Below, piece by piece: positions 33,626-41,091 of a stretch of DNA of 64,000 bases; the first letter of the stretch is position 1, and each line of letters starts with the position of its first letter. The position numbers and the translations under genes were made by a program. The notes under the pieces are model-generated. The model did no database searches, was not told the DNA's origin, and saw nothing but the letters and a program-made list of their open reading frames with translations. The DNA is from Archangium sp. (GTDB lineage: Bacteria; Myxococcota; Myxococcia; Myxococcales; Myxococcaceae): assembly GCA_030681645.1 (NCBI GenBank), contig JAUXRX010000057.1:248001-312000 (forward strand), written 5' to 3'.

Positions 33626-34519
33626 ATGCCAGCACTCGCCGAACTGCACCTGCACCTCGACGGCTCGCTCAGGCCGAGCACGGTCGCCGAACTGGCCGCC
33701 CGCTTCGGCCGCGAAGTCCCGGCCGATCTCCTCTTCCACGCCGGAATGGGCCTCACCGAAGCGCTCTCCCGCTTCGCCTTCACGCTCTCCCTGCTGCAGC
33801 ACCCGCCCGAGGTCCGCCGGGTCGCCTCCGAGATCTGCGAAGACGCGCGCGAAGTCACCGCCCTCGAAGTGCGCTTCGCCCCGCAGCTCCACCAGGGCGC
33901 GAGCCCGGAAGCGATCGTCGACGCCGCGCTCGAAGGGCTCGCCGGCCGCGCGGGCCTGATCCTCTGCGGCCTCTACGGGGAAGACCCGGCGATCCTCGAG
34001 CACCACGTCGAGCTCGCTAGCACGAGACCGGGCGTGGTGGCGATCGATCTCGCCGGAGGACCGGCACCGGCCCAGGCCTTCCGCCTCTCCGACTACGCGC
34101 GCGCCTTCACCCGCGCCAGGGACCTCGGGCTCGGCCGCACGGTGCACGCGAGCGAGGGCCGTCCCCCCGAAGAGATCCGCATCGCCATCGAGCAACTCCA
34201 CGCGCAGCGCATCGGCCACGGCACCACGCTGCTCGACGATCGCGCGGTGGTGGACCTGGTGCTCGAGCGCGGGGTCACCATCGAGGCCTGCCCCACCTCG
34301 AACGTGCACACGGGCATCTTCCGCGACGTCTCGGCGCACCCCCTGCCCCGCTGGCTCGAGCTCGGCGTGCAGGCCTGCGTCAACGCCGACAACACGCTGC
34401 TCTCCGACGTGAACACGGCCACCGAGTACGAGCGCGCCTCACGCATTCCGGGAATGACGCCCGCGCTGTTCGCCAGAGCGATCGCGCACGGACACGCCGC
34501 CCGCTTCCCTGCGAGGTGA
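33626..34519 (+). CDS. add: adenosine deaminase family protein
   Basis: This 297-residue protein opens with the zinc motif ELHLHLDGSLRP, and has HASEG (catalytic Glu region), RIGHGTTL and CPTSNVHT with the distal Asp in NADNTLLSDVNT, all in the order found in adenosine and related aminodeaminases. The reaction is hydrolytic deamination of adenosine or a related purine; subfamily members acting on adenine or aminofutalosine cannot be excluded. ATG 33626 places the zinc motif at residue 7, typical for the family. The stop is 1 nt before the end of the convergent gene. Confidence 0.88.
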   Translation: MPALAELHLHLDGSLRPSTVAELAARFGREVPADLLFHAGMGLTEALSRFAFTLSLLQHPPEVRRVASEICEDAREVTALEVRFAPQLHQGASPEAIVDAALEGLAGRAGLILCGLYGEDPAILEHHVELASTRPGVVAIDLAGGPAPAQAFRLSDYARAFTRARDLGLGRTVHASEGRPPEEIRIAIEQLHAQRIGHGTTLLDDRAVVDLVLERGVTIEACPTSNVHTGIFRDVSAHPLPRWLELGVQACVNADNTLLSDVNTATEYERASRIPGMTPALFARAIAHGHAARFPAR

Positions 34520-34520
34520 G

Positions 34521-35033
34521 TCACTTCGCGGCGCAGTCCTCGGCGAAAGGCCCCGGCCGCGCGAAGCCGCCGTCGCTCCCCCGGTTCTCGACTGCCGCGA
34601 GCAGCTGAGGCCAGGCCGGATCGAGATCGGTGTAAGCCGGGAGCTGTTGTTCGAGGCCGAAGAGCTGCACCCAACCCGCGCCCTTCTTCTTGAAGAACCC
34701 GAGCGCGCGCACCGTGCCGCGCTTCGCCGCGAGCTCGAGGCACCCTTCGGCCCCACTGGCCACGAAGCGGAGAGCCGGCAGCTTCGCGGGCGCGCTTCCC
34801 CCTGCCGGGAAGATCACGCGCACCACCCGCGCGCGCGCCAGCGCCGCACCCATCGGCCCGCTCGCCATCACCGCGTTGGCCCCTTTCGACGGCGCCTTCA
34901 TCGCCTGCGCGTCGAAGGGCAGCTCGAACTCGACGATCAGGTCCGCCTCGAGCACCTTCTCCTCGAAGGGAACGGGCTTGCCTGCCTCCGCGGGCGCGCA
35001 CCACAGCACTGCGAGGATCAGCGCGGTTCTCAC
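34521..35033 (-). CDS. hypothetical secreted protein
   Basis: About 170 residues with a signal peptide (RTALILAVLWCAPAEA) followed by a mature domain beginning KPVPFEEKVLEADLIVEFEL. Internal features are an Ala/Arg-rich strand (AALARARVVRVIFPAG) and a region LRFVASGAEGCLELAAKRGT. The phrase LEADLIVEFEL followed by VVRVIFPAG suggests a small beta-rich domain. I do not recognise the family. GTG 35033 fits the signal peptide; an ATG at 35069 would add 12 unlikely residues and overlap the small gene upstream. Confidence 0.55.
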   Translation of the reverse strand: MRTALILAVLWCAPAEAGKPVPFEEKVLEADLIVEFELPFDAQAMKAPSKGANAVMASGPMGAALARARVVRVIFPAGGSAPAKLPALRFVASGAEGCLELAAKRGTVRALGFFKKKGAGWVQLFGLEQQLPAYTDLDPAWPQLLAAVENRGSDGGFARPGPFAEDCAAK

Positions 35034-35052
35034 CGGGCCGACGGTAGAGCCG

Positions 35053-35217
35053 TCACCTGATTCCGGCAAACACGTCGAGCAGGACGAAGACCGGCTCGAC
35101 CTCTTGCCAGGGGAGCTCCCGAGGGGTCGTCAGCAGGAACACCAGCACCGGCGCGTCGGCCCACATCGCCCGCGCATCGGACCGGGTGAGCCCCTGCATT
35201 GCGCCGTCGAGCTTCAC
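35053..35217 (-). CDS. small hypothetical protein (54 aa)
   Basis: A 54-codon frame starts at GTG 35217, overlapping the exporter stop by GTGA, and ends 20 bp before the next gene. It encodes KLDGAMQGLTRSDARAMWAD, then APVLVFLLTTPRELPW and EPVFVLLDVFAG. The 4-bp coupling, lack of any other explanation for the 180-bp gap and protein-like composition support a real gene. No family recognised. Confidence 0.4.
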   Translation of the reverse strand: MKLDGAMQGLTRSDARAMWADAPVLVFLLTTPRELPWQEVEPVFVLLDVFAGIR

Positions 35218-36980
35218 GCCGCCTTCTTCCACAGGGCGGCGTAGCGCCCTTCCCGGGCCAGCAGCTCGGCGTGGGTGCCCTGCTCGGCGACGCGCCCGGC
35301 GTCGAGCACGACGATCTGCGCCGCGCCCTGGATGCTGGTGAGCCGGTGCGCGATCACGATCGCCGTGCGGCCCACCAGCACCTTCTCCAGCGCGGCCTGC
35401 ACCTCGCGCTCACTCTCGGGATCCAGGTTCGAGGTCGCCTCGTCGAGGATCAACACCGGCGCGTTCGCCAGCACCGCGCGCGCCAGGCAGAGGCGCTGCC
35501 GCTGGCCACCCGAGAGCGTCACGCCGCGCTCGCCCAGCTGCGTGTCGAGCCCGTTCGGCAACGCGGCGATGAAGTCCCACGCGGCGGCGACGCGGCAGGC
35601 GGCCTCGAGCTCCGCCGCACTCGCGCCGGGCCGCGCCACCAGCAGGTTCTCCTTCACGGTGGTGGAGAAGAGCAGCGGCTCCTGCGTCACCAGGGCGAAC
35701 TGCGAGCGGATCGACGCGAGCGTCGCTTGCGCCACGTCGACGCCGTCGAAGCGCACGCGACCCCGTGTCGGCACCTCGAAGCGCAGCAGCAGCGACGCGA
35801 GCGTGCTCTTGCCGCTGCCGCTCTCGCCGACGATCGCCGTCACCCGGCCCATGGGGATCGACAGCGTCACCCCGTCGAGCGCCATCCTCTCGCCCCAGGA
35901 GAACGCCAGGTCCTCGATCGAGATCGCCTGCCGCAGTGGGGCGAGCTGCTGGTCGCCCGTGTGCTCGAGCCCGGGCAGGTGGAGCACCGCCTCGATCCGC
36001 TCCAGCGCCGCGGCCGCGCCGATCGCGAACTGGCTCACCCGGCCCAGGTCCTTCGCGGGCTGGTAGACGAGCAGCAGCGTGCCGAGGAACGAGACGAGCG
36101 CCTCGGGGTCCACCGCGCGGGTGGTGAGCGCCCAGGCCAGCGCGCCGCCGATCGCGCACGAGGCGAGGATCTCCATCATCCCCGGCACGCCGGCGCGCGC
36201 CCACGCCGCGCGCGTGAGCGCCGTCTCTACCGCGGCGGTGCGGCGGTGAAACCGATCGAGCTCGGCGGCCTCGGCGTTGAACGCCTGAATGGTGCGCAGC
36301 GCACCCAGGCCTTCCTGCACCTGGCCGGCGATCCGCCCGAGCGCGGCCTGGCTCTCGCGGGTGCGCCGCATCAACGCCGCCGTCAGCCGTGAAGCGGGCC
36401 ACACGGCCACCGGCACCATCAGGAACGTCACCAGCGCCAGCTTCCACGAGAGCGCGACCGCCACCCCGGCCAGCACGGCGATCTGCAGGGTGTCGCGCAG
36501 CCAGCTGGCGACCGTGTACGTCGCCGCCTGCTCCACCGACGCCACGTCGGACGTGAAGCGGCTGAGCAGGTCACCCGACAGCCGCGTGGTGCGCTGGTGC
36601 GGCGAGAGCGAGAGCAGCTTGAGGAAGATCTTCCGGCGCAGCTCGATCACGACCTTCTGGCCGAAGAGCCCCACGAAGTAGAACTGCCCGAGGTAGCCGA
36701 CGCCCTTGATCGCTCCGATGATCAACACGGCCACGGGCAGCACGTAGAGCGTCTGCGACTTCTCGATCGACCGCAGCGAAGGGAGGATCGCGAACACGCG
36801 GGTGAGCCCACCTTCCCCGCCGGTGAGCAGGAACTGGAGCGCCGGCCCCATGAGGAACGCGTACGCCCCGGTGGTGATCGCCACCAACGCCATGCAGGCG
36901 AACGCGCCCACCAGAAGCGGGGAGTACGGCCGCCCCAGCCTGAAGAGCCGCCGCATCGCGCTGAAGAGAGGTGACGCCAT
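35214..36980 (-). CDS. ABC exporter, fused permease and ATPase (MsbA-like)
   Basis: This 588-residue half-transporter has six membrane helices in about the first 310 residues (LLVGAFACMALVAITTGAYA, LYVLPVAVLIIGAIKGVGYL, LALVTFLMVPVAVWPASRL) and an ATPase domain with Walker A GESGSGKST, signature LSGGQRQRLCLARA, Walker B VLILDEATSNLD and switch IVIAHRLTS. Close resemblance to MsbA together with lpxB 300 bp away suggests lipid A or lipid export, but drug-type exporters share this layout. ATG 36980 is preceded by a partial class A repeat. Coupled by GTGA to the small gene downstream. Confidence 0.85.
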   Translation of the reverse strand: MASPLFSAMRRLFRLGRPYSPLLVGAFACMALVAITTGAYAFLMGPALQFLLTGGEGGLTRVFAILPSLRSIEKSQTLYVLPVAVLIIGAIKGVGYLGQFYFVGLFGQKVVIELRRKIFLKLLSLSPHQRTTRLSGDLLSRFTSDVASVEQAATYTVASWLRDTLQIAVLAGVAVALSWKLALVTFLMVPVAVWPASRLTAALMRRTRESQAALGRIAGQVQEGLGALRTIQAFNAEAAELDRFHRRTAAVETALTRAAWARAGVPGMMEILASCAIGGALAWALTTRAVDPEALVSFLGTLLLVYQPAKDLGRVSQFAIGAAAALERIEAVLHLPGLEHTGDQQLAPLRQAISIEDLAFSWGERMALDGVTLSIPMGRVTAIVGESGSGKSTLASLLLRFEVPTRGRVRFDGVDVAQATLASIRSQFALVTQEPLLFSTTVKENLLVARPGASAAELEAACRVAAAWDFIAALPNGLDTQLGERGVTLSGGQRQRLCLARAVLANAPVLILDEATSNLDPESEREVQAALEKVLVGRTAIVIAHRLTSIQGAAQIVVLDAGRVAEQGTHAELLAREGRYAALWKKAA

Positions 36981-36983
36981 AGT

Positions 36984-37010
36984 GTCTCCCTCTCCCGGTG
37001 GGGGAGAGCG
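36984..37010. repeat. class A hairpin repeat, short form
   Basis: Minimal copy (ctccctctcccggtgggggagag) between the exporter start and the divergent small gene. Confidence 0.7.
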
Positions 37011-37046
37011 AACTCGCGCGGAGCTTCTTACTGATAAACACGCCCC

Positions 37047-37208
37047 ATGAAATTCGAGATCCGCGTGAAGCAGCTCCGCGATGGCTCGTGGCAGGGGCGG
37101 TACATCGGCGGCAAGGTCGAGACGATCGATCTCCTCGCCGATTCGAAGGACGCCCTGCTCGAGCGCATGCGGGCCAACATCCGCTACCACCTCGAGTACT
37201 GCCCTTGA
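37047..37208 (+). CDS. small conserved-looking hypothetical protein (53 aa)
   Basis: ATG 37047 opens a 53-codon frame encoding MKFEIRVKQLRDGSWQGRYI, then GGKVETIDLLADSKDALLER and NIRYHLEYCP. The beta-strand/helix layout (charged strands, a GSWQGRY turn, then an amphipathic helix) recalls HicB-like or DUF1902-like small proteins, but no toxin partner is present. It lies between the divergent exporter gene and lpxB. Confidence 0.55.
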   Translation: MKFEIRVKQLRDGSWQGRYIGGKVETIDLLADSKDALLERMRANIRYHLEYCP

Positions 37209-37281
37209 AGCGGGGTCACTGACGAGTTCGTGGAACTCGTGCTGATTTGACGCTGCCGCCCGCGTCCGCTACTCGCGGCGG

Positions 37282-38406
37282 ATGGATGTGCTCGTCGTCG
37301 CCGGGGAAGCCTCGGGCGATCAACATGCAGCTGACGCCGTCGCGGCGCTGAAGAGTCTCCGGCCCGGCCTGCGCTTCTTCGGCATGGGCGGCCCGAAGCT
37401 CGCGGCGCAGGGCGTGGAGCTGATCCACGGCGCGCACGAGATCTCGGTGATGGGCATCGTCGAGGTGCTGCCCAAGGTGCCGCGCATCTGGCAGGTGCTG
37501 CGCGATCTCGAGCGGGCCGCGAAGGAACGCAAGCCGGCGGTGGCGCTGCTGGTCGACGTGCCCGACTTCAACCTCCGCCTGGCCAAGAAGCTCAAGGCCC
37601 TGGGCATTCCCATCGCCTACTACGTGGCGCCGATGGCCTGGGCGTGGCGCGAGAGCCGCACGAAGACCATCTCGGAGCGGGTCGATCGGCTGCTGTGCAT
37701 CCTCCCCTTCGAAGAGGAGTTCTTCCGCACGCGCGGCGTGAACGCGACCTACGTGGGGAACCCGGTGCTCGATCAGCTCCCGCCAGACGGGACCGCAGCG
37801 GACTTCCGCAGGGCGCTGGGGATCTCCACCGAAGGCCCGGTGTTCGCGGTGCTGCCCGGCAGCCGCCGCTCGGAGATCTCCCGCCTGGGGCCCACCCTCG
37901 CCGCGGTGAGCGCGCGGGTGATCGCCCAGCGACCCGGCACGCGGGTGGTGGTGCCGGTCGCGCCCGGGCTTCCCCGCGAGCTCGTCGAGGCGCCCTTTCT
38001 CGCGGCCGGCGTGACGCCGGCGTTGATCGACGGCCGCGCGGCCGAGGTCGTCGGTGCGTGCGACGTGGCGCTGGTGGCGTCGGGCACGGCGACGCTCGAG
38101 GCGGGCCTGATGCGCCGCCCGCTGGTCGCGGTCTACCGGGTGAACGCGCTCAGCTACGCGGTGGGCAAGATGTTGGTGCGCATTCCGTTCTTCTGCCTGG
38201 TCAACCTGCTGGTGGGGAAGAAGGTCGTGCCCGAGCTGCTGCAGGGCGACATGACGGTGGACCGGGTGATCGACGCGCTCGAGCCGCTCTGGTCGGGGCC
38301 GGCGCGCGACGAGTGCCTGGCGGGGCTCGAGCTGCTGCGCGAGAAGCTCGGCCCCGGGGGAGCGTCGCGCCGCGTCGCGGAGGCGGTGCTGGAGATTGTG
38401 GGTTAG
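37282..38406 (+). CDS. lpxB: lipid-A-disaccharide synthase LpxB
   Basis: This 374-residue GT19 glycosyltransferase starts DVLVVAGEASGDQHAADAV and shows the family blocks FFGMGGPKLAAQGVEL, VPDFNLRLAKKLK, YYVAPMAWAWRESR, VLPGSRRSEISRL and ASGTATLEAGL. LpxB joins UDP-2,3-diacylglucosamine and lipid X to form the lipid A disaccharide at the inner membrane. The standard lpxD-fabZ-lpxA neighbours are not in this window. ATG 37282 gives the canonical N-terminus. Confidence 0.95.
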   Translation: MDVLVVAGEASGDQHAADAVAALKSLRPGLRFFGMGGPKLAAQGVELIHGAHEISVMGIVEVLPKVPRIWQVLRDLERAAKERKPAVALLVDVPDFNLRLAKKLKALGIPIAYYVAPMAWAWRESRTKTISERVDRLLCILPFEEEFFRTRGVNATYVGNPVLDQLPPDGTAADFRRALGISTEGPVFAVLPGSRRSEISRLGPTLAAVSARVIAQRPGTRVVVPVAPGLPRELVEAPFLAAGVTPALIDGRAAEVVGACDVALVASGTATLEAGLMRRPLVAVYRVNALSYAVGKMLVRIPFFCLVNLLVGKKVVPELLQGDMTVDRVIDALEPLWSGPARDECLAGLELLREKLGPGGASRRVAEAVLEIVG

Positions 38407-38422
38407 TGGTGTCGAAGAAGGG

Positions 38423-38485
38423 CCCTCGACTTCGCTCGGGCTGAACGGATTGGGCCAGTTCCGTTCACGCCGAGCGGAGTCGAGG
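38423..38485. repeat. class B repeat, inverted pair
   Basis: Arms at 38423-38448 and 38461-38485 (core gagcggagtcgagg) form a long hairpin with a 12-nt loop, 17 bp after the lpxB stop. It could serve as a terminator. Confidence 0.85.
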
Positions 38486-38599
38486 CGCCTGAGGGAGACA
38501 GGGGTGTCAGGGGTGGCCGGCTCGAGTTCAGCTCCTGCGCACCAAGCGCTCGATTCGAGACGGCCTCGCCCGGCCTCCCGGTTGCATCCGCGGGCGCGC

Positions 38600-40648
38600 A
38601 TGATGAGGCAGGTCCTGCTGGTGTCGCTGCTCTCGCTCGGCTGTCAACCGGGCGGCCTGCGCCCCATCGCCGGTGAGCTCGAGGTCTCTTCTCGGTCGAT
38701 CGACTTCGGGCAGGTCTACACCGGCACTGAGGTCGAGCAGTCCGTGGTGCTCCACAACCGGTCCCGGGGTGAGCGCCGTCTGTCTTTCAGCCGCACCGGC
38801 CCCTTCTCCTCTGTCGACGGGGTGCAAGTGCTCGCCGGAGGCTCCGAGCTGACGGTGCAGGTGCGCTTTGCTCCCGCCGAGCCGGGCGAAGCGACGGGGA
38901 CCCTGGTGATCAGCGACGCAAGCCAGATGCTCGAGGTCACCCTGGTGGGAATCGGAGTGCAGGTGCCCCCGTGCTCCGCTTCAGGGCCGTGCCAGCGCAG
39001 CGTGTTCGACCCCACCCTCGGTGCGTGCGTGGAGAGCCTGGCCGCGGACGGCACCGGCTGCAGCAACGCCTGCACCACCAGCGGCCTGTGCTCGGCCGGA
39101 ACCTGCCTCGGCCTCTCGCTGGACTGCTCCGACACCGACCTCTGCACCGTCGATGCGTGCGATCCTTCGATCGGCTGCATTCACCCTCCCCAGGCGTGCG
39201 CGGCCCCCACCAACCCCTGCAAGGCGGCCCGCTGCGATCCGGCCCTCGGGTGCGTCGAGAGCGACGTGCGCGACGGCACGTCCTGCGGCGTCGCTGACTG
39301 CACCAGCGCGCAGGTCTGCTTGCAGGGCCAGTGCAAGGTGCTGCCGGTGCCTGACGGCGCCACCTGCGCGGAAGCCACGCCGTGCCAGGGCGAGGGCACC
39401 TGCCAGCAGGGCCTGTGCGAGCGGCCCGCGGCGACGGAGCTGGCCGAGGCGTGGCACTACGACTTCCCCGGGCTGAAGTTCAGCTTCCGCGGCGTCACCG
39501 ACGCGCTCCAGAACCTCTATTGGCTCGAGTGCCCATCGGCGGGCGCCTGCTCCGCGACCTCGTACAGCCGTGACGGCGCGCTGCGCTTTCGAACGCCGCT
39601 CGGCCAGGTGGGCCTGACCGCGAGCCAGCTCCCGTACCTGCTCGCCGGCGACGAGCTGATCTCGGCCAACGGCAGCGTGATCGAGGCGGTGGCGAGCTCC
39701 GACGGTGCTCCGCGCTGGTCGTACACCCTGCCCGCCGCGCTCCCCGGCGCACCAGACCAGGCCGACGTGCAGGTGATCGCCGCGATGGCCGCGGATCAGA
39801 CGGGCCTCACCCTGATCGTGAGGAGGGCGCTCGGCCAACAGGAGGCCCGCCAGAGCCTGGTGCTCAAGCTCGACCTGGGGACCCGGGCGACCGTCTTCTC
39901 GCACTTCCATGACGCGCTCGTGGACGGGGTGGTGAGCGACGAGTCCTCCAACCTCTATTTCACCCTCATCCCCTGGTACCGGCAGGCCGTGCCCACCCGC
40001 CCCAACTCGCTGGTCTCGCTCCGGGCGACGGGCGTGGAGCGCTGGCGGTGGGTGGCCCCGGCCGCCACGCCTGCCGCGGTGGCCAGGCCCATCGCCGTCT
40101 TCAACGGGGAGGTGATCCTCGAGGGCGGCGAGGTGCGCGCGACGCAAGACGGCTCGGTGCGGGCCTCGGCTCCGGCAGGAGACGTTCAGGACCACCCGTT
40201 GATGGGGCCTTCGGCGCGCATGCTCGTGCGCCGCCCGCCGTCGAACGACAGGCTCGAGGTGATCGCGATGGATCGGGGCGTGGCCACGCCCGCCTGGGAA
40301 GCGCTGGTGACCACGCTCCACGGCTCCAACGCGATCACCGACACCGTCGCCACCCTGGGCGGAGGCGTGCTCGTCGCATCGGGCGGGAGCCGCCAGCCCA
40401 ACGTGCTCAAGTCGTTCAGCAGCCTGGGCGTCGAGCGCTTCGCCTGCGTGATCCCCGGCAACGTCCCCGGCGGCGCGATGGTGCACCAGCCGGTGGCGAT
40501 GCTCGACGGCCGTTGGGCGGTGGTCGAGTCGAGGTACCTGATGCCCGCCCAGCTTCGCGTGTTCGAGGTGCCCGGGGAGCTGCGGGCGACGCGCGGCTGG
40601 CTCGGCAGGAATGGCTCTCCGTCAGGGTGCCCACGCCCGGTGCCCTGA
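38600..40648 (+). CDS. large Cys-rich lipoprotein with HYDIN/ASPM-like and beta-propeller-like regions
   Basis: This protein of about 682 residues has a lipobox N-terminus (QVLLVSLLSLGC). An Ig-like ASH/HYDIN-type domain at about residues 28-115 (IDFGQVYTGTEVEQSVVLHN, VRFAPAEPGEATGTLVISD) follows, then a Cys-rich stretch at about 120-270 with repeated C-D-x-x-x-G-C units (CDPSIGCIHP, CDPALGCVESDVRDGTSC) as in other myxobacterial surface proteins. The C-terminal 380 residues resemble a PQQ-like beta-propeller (DGAPRWSYTLPA, ATGVERWRWVAP). It is probably an outer-membrane lipoprotein of unknown role. The longer frame reading from 38396 passes through a class B repeat and is rejected. Confidence 0.75.
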   Translation: MMRQVLLVSLLSLGCQPGGLRPIAGELEVSSRSIDFGQVYTGTEVEQSVVLHNRSRGERRLSFSRTGPFSSVDGVQVLAGGSELTVQVRFAPAEPGEATGTLVISDASQMLEVTLVGIGVQVPPCSASGPCQRSVFDPTLGACVESLAADGTGCSNACTTSGLCSAGTCLGLSLDCSDTDLCTVDACDPSIGCIHPPQACAAPTNPCKAARCDPALGCVESDVRDGTSCGVADCTSAQVCLQGQCKVLPVPDGATCAEATPCQGEGTCQQGLCERPAATELAEAWHYDFPGLKFSFRGVTDALQNLYWLECPSAGACSATSYSRDGALRFRTPLGQVGLTASQLPYLLAGDELISANGSVIEAVASSDGAPRWSYTLPAALPGAPDQADVQVIAAMAADQTGLTLIVRRALGQQEARQSLVLKLDLGTRATVFSHFHDALVDGVVSDESSNLYFTLIPWYRQAVPTRPNSLVSLRATGVERWRWVAPAATPAAVARPIAVFNGEVILEGGEVRATQDGSVRASAPAGDVQDHPLMGPSARMLVRRPPSNDRLEVIAMDRGVATPAWEALVTTLHGSNAITDTVATLGGGVLVASGGSRQPNVLKSFSSLGVERFACVIPGNVPGGAMVHQPVAMLDGRWAVVESRYLMPAQLRVFEVPGELRATRGWLGRNGSPSGCPRPVP

Positions 40649-41091
40649 GTCGGTGAAGAAGGGCGGGAAGAACAGGTCAGCCCCGAGGGTGCGCGGTCGT
40701 GAACGGTCGGAGGACCGTGGCGAGCGTGCCCAGGCCCCTCGACCTCGAGCGAATCGTTCACGAATTGCACCTGGCTTCGTTCAGATGAGCGCGGCGATCG
40801 GATTCGACTCCCCGGTCAGTTGTCTCCTTTGTTGACGACGAGGCGGGGTCGGGAGGGGCCCGAAAAGCTCGTCCCCTTTGATTACATAACCGGCGGGACC
40901 CCGGGCGTGCGCTGAGCTTGTCGGCGTCAACAAAGAGGACAGGCTTTTGAGGCCCCTCCCCACCCCGTTTCGGAGTCATCAAAGGAGACAACCCGGCCGG
41001 CGCTACCTTCGCGTCCTTGCCTGTAGCCGAGGGGCAAGGGCACGCCGAGCAGGGCGCAGATCCTCCCGATACCGCGTCCCATCGAGGCCGG
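40649..41091. other. intergenic region dominated by a long inverted repeat
   Basis: About 440 bp between two convergent genes. Apart from the 174-bp inverted-repeat element (40819-40992) it holds no frame with support. Confidence 0.6.
40819..40992. repeat. long imperfect inverted repeat, REP/MITE-like (67-nt arms)
   Basis: Left arm 40819-40885 and right arm 40926-40992 match as reverse complements at about 54 of 67 positions by hand count, around a 40-nt centre. The ends (gttgtctcctttg / caaaggagacaac) are an exact 13-nt match. Each arm also contains a gtcccctttg or gacaggctttt motif related to the REP sequence at 3756. It could fold into a very long hairpin between the convergent genes. Confidence 0.85.
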
